A stretch of DNA of 64,000 bases from Sediminispirochaeta bajacaliforniensis DSM 16054. GTDB lineage: Bacteria > Spirochaetota > Spirochaetia > DSM-16054 > Sediminispirochaetaceae. A program made the translations under genes and the position numbers. The DNA lies in assembly GCF_000378205.1 (NCBI RefSeq), contig NZ_KB899419.1, forward strand, positions 62,001 through 126,000. Reading direction: 5' to 3'. Of this stretch, positions 56,209 through 64,000 are shown in pieces (the stretch's first letter is position 1; each line of letters begins with the position of its first letter). A model generated the notes under the pieces. It made no database searches. It saw only the letters and a list, made by a program, of their open reading frames with translations, and was not told where the DNA came from.

Positions 56209-56823
56209 ATGCGTAAAGAGTTTATCCCCTATACCGTTGTCAGAAACAATGCCATTAAACTTGCCCACCGTATCCATGAGGCGGGGTTTATACCCGATGT
56301 CGTGTATCTTTCTCTCCGCGGAGGGGCCTATCTCGGCAACATCATTAGCGAGTACTTTAAGCTGGTTAGGAAAGACAGCAGGCCGGTTTTCTATGCCGCC
56401 GTCGTGGCCCGAAGTTATTCTGATATCAAAGAGCAGACGAAGGTAATGATCGACGGTTGGACCTATAAACCGGAATACCTGAGAAACGGAGATAAGATCC
56501 TGATTGTGGATGATATTTTCGATTCGGGAAATACCGTAAACTACCTTGCCGATGTGATCCTTCAGCACGGTATACCCCGGGAAGATTTGAAGGTTGCTGT
56601 TCATGATTACAAAGAACTGACTTATCTTTCGGAAACCCCTCCCATTATACCCGATTTCTACTGCCGAAAAATAACGATTCCTTCTCCCGACGATGATGTT
56701 TGGATTCATTACAGTAGCCATGAGCTTGTGGGTCTTACGCCGGAGGAGGTCGAAAACAACTATACCAAGGACGATCCCGAAGTAGGGGAAATCTTACGAA
56801 AGATTCTCGGCATGGAGAAATAA
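56209..56823 (+). CDS. Phosphoribosyltransferase-family protein
   Basis: 204 residues from the ATG at 56209 (MRKEFIPYTVV), with GGAAGG about nine bases upstream. The type I PRTase core is evident: LSLRGGAYLGNIISEYF, then the PRPP loop LIVDDIFDSGNTV. The C-terminal part is longer than in the simple enzymes. It may act on a purine base (hypoxanthine/xanthine-like), but the base-binding hood cannot be assigned from sequence. It is four bases from the next gene. Confidence 0.88.
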   Translation: MRKEFIPYTVVRNNAIKLAHRIHEAGFIPDVVYLSLRGGAYLGNIISEYFKLVRKDSRPVFYAAVVARSYSDIKEQTKVMIDGWTYKPEYLRNGDKILIVDDIFDSGNTVNYLADVILQHGIPREDLKVAVHDYKELTYLSETPPIIPDFYCRKITIPSPDDDVWIHYSSHELVGLTPEEVENNYTKDDPEVGEILRKILGMEK

Positions 56824-56827
56824 CCCA

Positions 56828-59800
56828 ATGTTTCGGTTTTCTCCTCGCACTATGTTTGTCATTGTACTCTTTTGGGGCCTAAGCTCTTTTGCAACGGCAA
56901 ATCCTTACACCCCTTCGCCTGAACCCGGCGCCTATAATCAGGATATTTTCTTTTCCCTCGCGGGGGAGGGAAATCAGGTCCCCTATCGTATCGATATCGG
57001 TACCAACCATGGGAATGCCGGAGAGTGGGAATCTTTTTCAAATCCCGTCAGACTTACCGCTTTACCGGGAGAGGAGAGAGCTTATACCATCGAACTGAAG
57101 GATAGTACCCGGTATCGTTACCTTATAGACAAAAAAATTCCGCTCTCTCCGATTATTACCATTGAGGAAGACTCCTTTTTCTCTCTCTCCGCTCATGATT
57201 CCGAAGACTCTCTCTTTTTCAGGGTCGTATCAACGGATCATACGGAGCATGTGCCATTTCAGCGCTGGTCGGGGAAAAAGGAGAAAATTCCATTTTCCGA
57301 TGAGACGCTTGTTGCAGTCGAGGCCTATGCAGTGGATCAGGCTGGTAACACCGGTATCCTTGCCGCCTCTTATGTCGAAAAGCCCCGTAAGGGTGCGGAA
57401 GGCCTTTCAATTATAAACCCCGTTCCCGGCGTTTTTCGTAATGCACAACTTTTTTATGTCGATACCGACGGTTTCGAGTGGGTACGCTATACCATCGATG
57501 ACGAAGATCCTGTTCTCAGGGGTGCTCCGTATACGAAACCGCTTCTTATCCGAAGTAGAGGGCTTGTGAAATTGAAGGTCGCGGCACTTCCCTTGGGATC
57601 GACAACCCCTCTGCGTAGCGAAGTCACCTTTGCCCAATATCCGACCGGTAGTTTCCAGCTTCCTCCCAGCGGACTCTACTCAAAGGCCCTTTCCATTGAG
57701 CTACCGGAGCAAATCGGGGCATATGCTCTGAGTAATGCCGGAGAAATCAACCAACAAAACGGCGGGGCGATTTCTTTAAAGGGAACACCTGGTGCCCGAA
57801 GCGTGTATCCGCTGCGGTTTACGATAGATGGAGAAGAGCTTGAGGATCCTCTGCCCGGCTATGAAAGTGAATATCGCTATCTCTATATCATGGATTACCG
57901 GAGGCCCGGTGCTCCTGGCATCGAGCTTGATAAGGGACTTCCTTTTTCGGGTAATCTGACGGTAACGCTTACCTCTTCGCAGGATGAATCAATCTATTAT
58001 ACCCTTAACGGGGCGACCCCCGATCGGTTCGCCCTGCCATACCGCGGCTCTTTTACCATCGACTCGAATGACTGGGCACAGCAGGGATCTATAGAATTGC
58101 GGACCGTAGCCTACGGAAAGAATGGAATTCCGAGTGAGGAAAGACGGCTCTTGCTTCCCTTTGATGCTATCCCCCCGGATAAACCCATTGTATCGGTTTC
58201 CGAAGAGTCCGAAGGCTCCTATGCCTTCGACATTTCCGTTTCCGATCAGGAAGCGGTAACCATTCTGTACGAGATTGCCTTTGACGGGGTTGCTCCTTAT
58301 CCGGGAGGAGATTCTCCCAGAGGGGAGTCTCATATGGTGCTGAGTTTTCCAAAGGGTTCACATGAACAGGCATCTCTCCGGTTTGCGGCGATGGATGCCG
58401 CCGGAAACATCAGCTTTGCAGCCGAGCCTGTGGAACTTTCCTACGATTCGATTCCTCCCGGACGTGTCGAACTTGAGCTCAGGGATTCGACCGTCGTCTG
58501 CACCAGCAGCGGCGACGATGAAACCATCGAATACCAACTTACGGACGGTCAATCGCAGGATGAAAAGCCAGTATGGCTTCGCTACGAAGGGCCTGTACAG
58601 CTTCCGATGCAGGAAGGGCGATTGAATAGGTTTTCGTTCAAGGCTCGTTCGGTTGATGCCGCCGGAAATATCGGTCCTGTTGCCGATCTCTCTCCCATCT
58701 TCGTGGATAGCAGAAAGACATTTTCCTATGATCTAAAAGGAATTCCCGAGAGTAAAACATCATCGGATCGATGTATTATTACCATCGAAACCGATGAGGC
58801 CGTTTCCTGTCGATATCGGCTGCTTCAACTCGGGGAACTGGGTGAGGAGGCCGTGGTCCAGGAAGCCGCTTACAGCGCTCCCCTTATTGTCGGCGGAGAG
58901 GATGGAACGGATATCCTGTATCGACTTGAAGTGACCCCTTTTTCCTCTATCACACAAGTGGATGGATCAACCACCAACTACTATTTTAGAATAGATCGAA
59001 GGCCTCCTCCGCTTCCTTCTCCTGAAGTATCACCCGAAATTCTCTATGCTTGCGGACCGACACAAATCAAACTTACGGGAATCGAGGACGATTCGCAGGT
59101 TTGGTATATGCTGGATGATTTTGAAAGTAAGGCTCCTATCGATTATGAAACGATGATTCATCATGGTTCCATTGCTTCGTCGGATGGTACCATCATGCTT
59201 GATTTTCCAGGGGACGGTGCATATCGCTTAGAGGGGATGAGCGTCGATGCATACGGCAACTATACGATGGGTTCGCTTCTTGATCATATAGTCTGTGATT
59301 CTCTGCCCCCCGAGGCCCCAAAAATTTCCTATGCCGAGGTACGTGACGGATGGGCCGTTACTGCGGATATCGGGGATGGAGAGTCGCTTGTCCCCTCAAT
59401 TAATTCTACCGATGGCAGCTTTTTTCTTCCCTACCAAAGCTCGGTTTCCACTTTTCCGGAACCCTTGCGTTTAGCGAGTGTCGATGAGGCGGGAAACCGT
59501 TCGGCCGAGATTATGCTTCAGGTTCTGGGAAAAACACTTTTTATCGATGGTCGTCCGGTCACAAGTGAAGATTCTCATGGCGATGATCGGAAGGTGCCCC
59601 AGTTTGCCGTGACCGAGGAATTCGTTCTTCCAAAGGTAGAATCATTGGTACGTGGTATTCCTCATCGCTTTTGGTCCGGAGAGGCTGTTACCATACGGCC
59701 CGATTTCGATGGAATTATTCGGTATGAGCTTGCTGTTGGCGGTGTAGCACCCCTCGTCTCCTCAAGGTCCGATCGGCTGACCGAACCAATCACACTTCAG

Positions 59801-61525
59801 GCTGAAGCAGGCCAATCCTTTCTTGTGTCGTTTCGTGTCGCCCTCTTTCTGGAGCTTGGTGGTAAAGAGCGGCTTGTGCATAGCGAGCAGTACCAATTTG
59901 GAATCGATAGAAATCCGCCTGTACCACCTATTATCTCGGGTGTGGGAGAAGATGAATACTATCGTGACGATAGGAAGGTGGAGATCCGTTCTGCTGGAGA
60001 GAAGGTTGCAGAGCTTCGCTATCGCCTGCTGAGGGTCGGCGACGGTGAGGAAGGGGCGTTTCAAAGCTACGATGATCCCATAACGGTGGCTTCCGATCAG
60101 GGGGTCTGTTCCGATTTTGTGCTTGAGGCTTATGCCGTGGATGAAGCGGGAAATATGAGTACAAAGGAACGAGTCGCTTTTTCCATCGACAAGGCTGTGA
60201 TTTATGTTTCGCAGGACGGAGATGACGCAGGTGACGGAAGCAGGGCCGCTCCATATCGATCCCTCATCAAGGCTGTTCGGGATGCGGCCTCCAACGGGAT
60301 GACGACGATCCTTCTTTCGGCGGGGCGCTTTCCCATCGATTCTGTGATCCTTCTGGATCGGGGAACATTGACTATTCAGGGTGAGGCGCTCACCGTCATC
60401 AGCACCGATGCCTCCTTTGACTCTGCCTCGATGTTTGCGGTCAAGGGAGGTAATCTCACCTTACGCAACCTTTCGATTGATACCCTTACGGCACGGGGAG
60501 CCATTCTGAAACAGTCGGGGGGGCTTGTTCGCATGGAGAAGGTCAAGCTGTACCAAGCCTCCGGTCCCGCTGATGCAACGCTTTTGGTGAAAAACGCTTC
60601 GCTTTTTTTCGACCACAGTGAGTTACACTTTGGTCCCCTATCTGATGCCTCGCTTATCTCCGTGGAACACGGCGAATTGGCCCTGGTCGCCAGCCGGTTG
60701 GCCGGTTCCGCACAAAGTGTTGATGCAACTCTGATCAAAAGTACCGATTCCCGCGTAACCATAGACGACAGCAGTATTCGTCCAGGAGAAAGCACCCGAC
60801 TTACCTCTGTAGGTGCGGAGAAAAGCGATCTTACCATCATTGATAGTGAACTCTATACAGGCGATCGGGATGATCGTGCCTCTGCTTGTCGTCTCTACGG
60901 TGGTTCGCTCTATCTTCTCAATTCGTCACTTATCTCAGGCAGGAATGGTCGATTGCCGATTCTCATAGATGCCGATTCCTGTGATCTCGTTTTGGAACGT
61001 TCATTGTTGCAGTCTCAGGGGCGGGAAGGAAGCGTTCAGCTCAGACAGAAAAATGGAACGTTAAAGGCCAGCCACACCGTTTTTACCTGCGGGGAAGCCA
61101 CCGATGGGTTCTTCTATGGCATTCAAAGTTCCGAATCTCAGGTACATCTTGAGGATTTTATCTTCTATGCCCCAACTGCAGGGGATACTATAGCCCTCGA
61201 TACACGGGGAAGGAATGATATTTCAATTGATACAAGTTCTTTTACGCTTCCTTCAGAAACGAGCGGCGGCCCTGTTGCAATGGTTGTCAGAACGTCGCCC
61301 GATGGATCGGGGGCTATTTCCGTTGCAAATTCACTTTTTTTCGGGCCTGGCCATTTTACCAATGTTCCTTCCGATGATAAAAATCGCTTTTTTAATCAGA
61401 TCCCTTCCCGTGGCTCGGAAAATGAAGGGCCGTCACGTTTTCTCGGTGTGGAGAGTCACCCGGCTCAAAGCAATAAGGTGCTGTATGAGCAGTTGATCAA
61501 GGTGGACCCTGTCGGATTCAGATGA
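56828..61525 (+). CDS. Giant exported repeat protein with C-terminal right-handed beta-helix
   Basis: 1,565 residues. Signal peptide (FVIVLFWGLSSFATA). Residues to ~1,110 hold many beta-sandwich units that recur with a V/A-D-x-A-G-N motif (AVDQAGNTG, AMDAAGNIS, SVDAAGNIG, SVDEAGNRS, AVDEAGNMS) and IYYTLNGATPD-type segments, as in Ig-like and chitobiase C-terminal-like domains. From about 1,120 a DUF1565/pectate-lyase-like beta-helix starts (IYVSQDGDDAGDGS...PYRSLIKAV) and runs to the end. Probably at the cell surface or secreted, binding glycans or other cells; no catalytic motif seen. Its end overlaps the convergent kinase gene by eight bases. Confidence 0.88.
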   Translation: MFRFSPRTMFVIVLFWGLSSFATANPYTPSPEPGAYNQDIFFSLAGEGNQVPYRIDIGTNHGNAGEWESFSNPVRLTALPGEERAYTIELKDSTRYRYLIDKKIPLSPIITIEEDSFFSLSAHDSEDSLFFRVVSTDHTEHVPFQRWSGKKEKIPFSDETLVAVEAYAVDQAGNTGILAASYVEKPRKGAEGLSIINPVPGVFRNAQLFYVDTDGFEWVRYTIDDEDPVLRGAPYTKPLLIRSRGLVKLKVAALPLGSTTPLRSEVTFAQYPTGSFQLPPSGLYSKALSIELPEQIGAYALSNAGEINQQNGGAISLKGTPGARSVYPLRFTIDGEELEDPLPGYESEYRYLYIMDYRRPGAPGIELDKGLPFSGNLTVTLTSSQDESIYYTLNGATPDRFALPYRGSFTIDSNDWAQQGSIELRTVAYGKNGIPSEERRLLLPFDAIPPDKPIVSVSEESEGSYAFDISVSDQEAVTILYEIAFDGVAPYPGGDSPRGESHMVLSFPKGSHEQASLRFAAMDAAGNISFAAEPVELSYDSIPPGRVELELRDSTVVCTSSGDDETIEYQLTDGQSQDEKPVWLRYEGPVQLPMQEGRLNRFSFKARSVDAAGNIGPVADLSPIFVDSRKTFSYDLKGIPESKTSSDRCIITIETDEAVSCRYRLLQLGELGEEAVVQEAAYSAPLIVGGEDGTDILYRLEVTPFSSITQVDGSTTNYYFRIDRRPPPLPSPEVSPEILYACGPTQIKLTGIEDDSQVWYMLDDFESKAPIDYETMIHHGSIASSDGTIMLDFPGDGAYRLEGMSVDAYGNYTMGSLLDHIVCDSLPPEAPKISYAEVRDGWAVTADIGDGESLVPSINSTDGSFFLPYQSSVSTFPEPLRLASVDEAGNRSAEIMLQVLGKTLFIDGRPVTSEDSHGDDRKVPQFAVTEEFVLPKVESLVRGIPHRFWSGEAVTIRPDFDGIIRYELAVGGVAPLVSSRSDRLTEPITLQAEAGQSFLVSFRVALFLELGGKERLVHSEQYQFGIDRNPPVPPIISGVGEDEYYRDDRKVEIRSAGEKVAELRYRLLRVGDGEEGAFQSYDDPITVASDQGVCSDFVLEAYAVDEAGNMSTKERVAFSIDKAVIYVSQDGDDAGDGSRAAPYRSLIKAVRDAASNGMTTILLSAGRFPIDSVILLDRGTLTIQGEALTVISTDASFDSASMFAVKGGNLTLRNLSIDTLTARGAILKQSGGLVRMEKVKLYQASGPADATLLVKNASLFFDHSELHFGPLSDASLISVEHGELALVASRLAGSAQSVDATLIKSTDSRVTIDDSSIRPGESTRLTSVGAEKSDLTIIDSELYTGDRDDRASACRLYGGSLYLLNSSLISGRNGRLPILIDADSCDLVLERSLLQSQGREGSVQLRQKNGTLKASHTVFTCGEATDGFFYGIQSSESQVHLEDFIFYAPTAGDTIALDTRGRNDISIDTSSFTLPSETSGGPVAMVVRTSPDGSGAISVANSLFFGPGHFTNVPSDDKNRFFNQIPSRGSENEGPSRFLGVESHPAQSNKVLYEQLIKVDPVGFR

Positions 61526-63437
61526 TCGTTGTTCTCCCGAAGTTATTGCTGTTTTCATGTATATCCCGGGAAATCTTGCGGTTTTTGTTTTTGATCGGGA
61601 GGGAAAAAATGAAGCGTTTACTTTTACACTCCTCTTCCGTGGTGGTGATATCGACCCAGATCGAACCTGAATAGCGTCCTTCGATAATCTCCCTTGCGAT
61701 TGAGAGTCCGAGGCCGGTCCCTTCTCCCCGTTTTTTTGTGGTAAAAAAGGGTTCGAAAAGATGTGGAAGGTCCTGGCTTCGTATCTCTTCCCCATTATCA
61801 CTTATTGCGCAAAAAACCGATGTGTTGTCCGACCATGTTTCTATTTTTATACAGGGTTTGTAATCAGCCATGCTTAGCTGCGATTTTTTCCTTGTTGCAT
61901 GTAATGCATTTGTCAGGATATTGATGATGACTTGATCTATCTCGCTTTCCCTGCATTCGATCCCCGGAAGGTTTTGATCATATGCTTCCACAACCTCGCT
62001 AACATAGCGTAATTCGCTGCCAACCATAATCAGACAGGTCTCGACGGCTTTATTTATATTAAGAAGCTGTCGCTGTTCTCCCCTTACCGGGCGTGAAAAT
62101 TTAAGAAGATCATGAACAATCGCTATGGCGCGATTCGTACCTTCTTCGGAATCGCCGAGAATAAGGTTGAGCTGTTCGATCAGAGCTTCGGACTCGCGTG
62201 TTTTTTGGGGAAACGATGACAGTAATTTCTGAAAATAGTGGCGAAAAATATGGTAGTTATTCTTGGCAAAGCTGAGCGGATTATTAATCTCATGAGCAAT
62301 CCCGGCAGTGAGTTGGCCAATGACAGCAAGCTTTTCCTGTTGGATGATGGTGTCCTGAGCATTTTCAAGCTCCTGGTTTTTTTCTATCAATTGGTCTGCC
62401 AAGGCTTCCTTTTCATGCAGAAGCCTGGTCTCTTTTGTAATATCGACAAGGGTTACCGTCATTACGGAGCTGTCATTACTCTCCATATGACTGAGCCTGG
62501 CACTGAAAGTCGATTTCCCCTTATCTCCTTCGATCGTAATGGGGATTGTGTCCGTCTCCCCGGTGAGGAGCGGAGTCAGGGGGGTAAGGTCCTTTTGTTC
62601 TGTAAAGTGTTGTCCGATCGTATTCGAATCCAGATTGAAGAGTGAGGCGGCCTTTTTATTGTAGTCGATAAGAGAGCTCCCGGAGTCGAAAAGGAGGATG
62701 CCGGTATCAAGTCCCTGAATGATTTTTTCCCGAGCCACGGGGATAATTTTGAAAAGACGGAATTTGGTAATACCGATGTAGCCTGACAATGCGGTGATGG
62801 AGAAGCTGATCGGGGTAAAATCCTTTCTAAGAAAGGGTATGAGATGAAATACGTAGAAAAGGTTAAAGATAAGGGGAACCAACGCTCCTGTAACGATAAC
62901 AAGTGCCTGGTACCGATACATCTTATTTCCGCCAAGGGCAGATTTAAGAATAACGAAGCTTCCAATAATGTATAGGGCATACATGAATACCCCGTACAGC
63001 CACATCCACGGGCCGTAATCTGCACGCATGGTCAGATAGCCTCTTACCGGAAAATAGTTGAACCTTCGCCATACAAGATGGTGAAGATGATTTGTCTGAA
63101 TGAGAATGTTTGTCGCTACGGAAAAAAGCGCAAGTGTTAATACAATGCTGAGGGAAACTTTGCGCGAGGCTCCTGTATAAAGCAGGGCAAAATGAAACCA
63201 TATCACCGGAAGAAAGGAAAAAAAGAGATGTTCGGCCTTTACAGCGGTAAGCGTTGCAGCGGGAGTTGGAAGAAGCAACTCTATCAGGTTATTCAAAAGG
63301 TAGGCCGACACAAAAAGGAAATAGGTCAAGAGGGCCTTTGCTTCCGGGCCCTTTCCGTTTTGACGTATTAAGAATCCGGTTACGAGCAAAATCCCAAGGG
63401 TAAAGGGTGCTAAAACCACAAAAAGTGTGTATTCCAC
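61518..63437 (-). CDS. Membrane sensor histidine kinase with PAS domain
   Basis: I place the start at the GTG at 63437 (GGGGGA six bases upstream), giving 639 residues; the frame extends to 63566 but would pass over the divergent promoter. About seven to eight N-terminal membrane helices (7TM-type sensor), a PAS domain (about 245-350), a coiled helix, HisKA with phosphoacceptor His382 (GIAHEINNPLSFAKNN) and a HATPase domain (NILTNALHATRKK, ISDNGEEI, KKRGEGTGLGLSIA). It is divergent from a response regulator gene, likely its partner. Confidence 0.93.
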   Translation of the reverse strand: MEYTLFVVLAPFTLGILLVTGFLIRQNGKGPEAKALLTYFLFVSAYLLNNLIELLLPTPAATLTAVKAEHLFFSFLPVIWFHFALLYTGASRKVSLSIVLTLALFSVATNILIQTNHLHHLVWRRFNYFPVRGYLTMRADYGPWMWLYGVFMYALYIIGSFVILKSALGGNKMYRYQALVIVTGALVPLIFNLFYVFHLIPFLRKDFTPISFSITALSGYIGITKFRLFKIIPVAREKIIQGLDTGILLFDSGSSLIDYNKKAASLFNLDSNTIGQHFTEQKDLTPLTPLLTGETDTIPITIEGDKGKSTFSARLSHMESNDSSVMTVTLVDITKETRLLHEKEALADQLIEKNQELENAQDTIIQQEKLAVIGQLTAGIAHEINNPLSFAKNNYHIFRHYFQKLLSSFPQKTRESEALIEQLNLILGDSEEGTNRAIAIVHDLLKFSRPVRGEQRQLLNINKAVETCLIMVGSELRYVSEVVEAYDQNLPGIECRESEIDQVIINILTNALHATRKKSQLSMADYKPCIKIETWSDNTSVFCAISDNGEEIRSQDLPHLFEPFFTTKKRGEGTGLGLSIAREIIEGRYSGSIWVDITTTEEECKSKRFIFSLPIKNKNRKISRDIHENSNNFGRTTII

Positions 63438-63488
63438 AAGTATTCCCCCATGCTGTTGTTCTGAATTTTGGTATAAGCCATTGCATGT

Positions 63489-63504
63489 TGGTATATATAT
63501 ACCA
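63489..63504. promoter_or_regulatory. 16-bp palindrome, candidate operator in the divergent kinase/regulator spacer
   Basis: TGGTATATATATACCA is perfectly self-complementary and centred between the two divergent genes. A TATAAT (63515-63520) lies 11 bases downstream, so the palindrome would cover the -35 region of a promoter for the response regulator gene. A dimeric regulator site is inference; AT-richness alone is also possible. Confidence 0.45.
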
Positions 63505-63553
63505 TATAATCTACTATAATTTGATAGGCACGTAAAGATCCAAGGAGGGGGAA

Positions 63554-64000
63554 ATGGAAGAAACATTGCCCAAAACGATTCTTATAGTCGATGACGAACC
63601 GCAGGTTTTGCGGTCACTCAAGTGGGAGCTGGAAATTGTACCCCTGGACGAACCGCTGCATGTCGTAACCTATGATACGACAAGGGCGGCCCTTGAGTTT
63701 CTTGAAGAAAGCAGCCGGGAGGTTTTTCTCCTGATCGCCGATCTTCGTATGCCGGCTCCTAACCTGTCGGGAAGCGATCTTCTGCTCAAGGTTCATGAGC
63801 GCTATCCCGAGATTATTCTGATCATGCTGACCGCTTATTCCGATATACCCGAGATTCAGAAGGCCATCACTGCCGATATTCAAGCTCTGCTTTTTAAGCC
63901 CTGGACAGCGGGAATGCTTCTTGCCGAAATCATCAAGGCACGTCGGGTTTTTCGTATGAGGCATGAGAACAGAGAGCTTCAGGAACGGCTGCGAAGGCAA
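63554..64000 (+). CDS. Response regulator, receiver domain (3' end outside the window)
   Basis: Starts at ATG 63554 behind GGAGGGGG and is open to the right edge (149 codons seen). Receiver domain: ILIVDDEP acidic pocket, phosphoacceptor Asp63 in LIADLRMP, Thr in MLTAYSD, Lys in LFKPW. After about residue 130 a charged helix (RRVFRMRHENRELQERLRR) leads to an unseen output domain, which could be HD-GYP, GGDEF or DNA-binding. It is divergent from the sensor kinase. Confidence 0.92.
   Translation, partial: MEETLPKTILIVDDEPQVLRSLKWELEIVPLDEPLHVVTYDTTRAALEFLEESSREVFLLIADLRMPAPNLSGSDLLLKVHERYPEIILIMLTAYSDIPEIQKAITADIQALLFKPWTAGMLLAEIIKARRVFRMRHENRELQERLRRQ

Overview
The window looks like a chromosomal segment of a free-living spirochaete of the Sediminispirochaeta/Spirochaeta type. 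This rests on a V-type ATPase operon in the spirochaete order (E, DUF2764, A, B, D, I, K), many TPR and periplasmic proteins with spirochaete-like signal peptides, an LptD/OstA-like outer-membrane protein, and small genes that seem spirochaete-specific. The lineage is an inference from gene content; no ribosomal RNA gene is present.

Region 1 (1-14.1 kb) is accessory DNA. A tightly overlapping plus-strand operon runs from beyond the left edge to 11,532. It encodes a truncated protein, three large proteins I cannot assign to a named family, an Ig-like plus propeller-like protein, a collagen-like Gly-X-Y protein, a protein ending in a Hint (hedgehog/intein) domain, and a ComEC-like metallo-beta-lactamase-fold protein. 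Converging on it is a minus-strand operon of two paralogous DUF2589-like proteins and a small unknown. I found no integrase, transposase or structural phage gene here. A non-coding stretch of about 490 bases follows, with two copies of an 80-base hairpin-bearing repeat. A small exported protein then abuts the 3' end of a tRNA-Val gene, a common boundary for genomic islands. This locus is the best candidate in the window for an undescribed system.

Region 2 (14.1-25.0 kb) is core chromosome: a GltS-family symporter, periplasmic and membrane proteins, YggS, an RluD-type pseudouridine synthase, an MBL hydrolase with an altered metal motif, a pentapeptide-repeat protein, MurI, RsgA, MutS2 and three small unknowns.

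Region 3 (25.0-32.3 kb) is the V-ATPase operon. Its K subunit keeps the Na+-binding residues known from Enterococcus NtpK, and subunits C and F are absent from the operon. An intrinsic terminator ends it.

Region 4 (32.3-46.8 kb) holds ispG, a TPR lipoprotein-like/exported protein, uvrA, the LptD-like protein, the phoH-pgpH-ybeY-corC cluster and another TPR protein. Region 5 (46.8-50.3 kb) is a glycolytic operon (gap, pgk, tpiA) plus secG, with a near-consensus promoter in front and an intrinsic terminator behind. Region 6 (50.3-64 kb) holds a flavodoxin-like protein, a parvulin chaperone, NusB, a TPR protein, Map, an HtrA protease, a phosphoribosyltransferase, a 1,565-residue surface protein and a divergent sensor kinase / response regulator pair; the regulator runs off the right edge.

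All family names come from reading the translated sequences; no database search was run.
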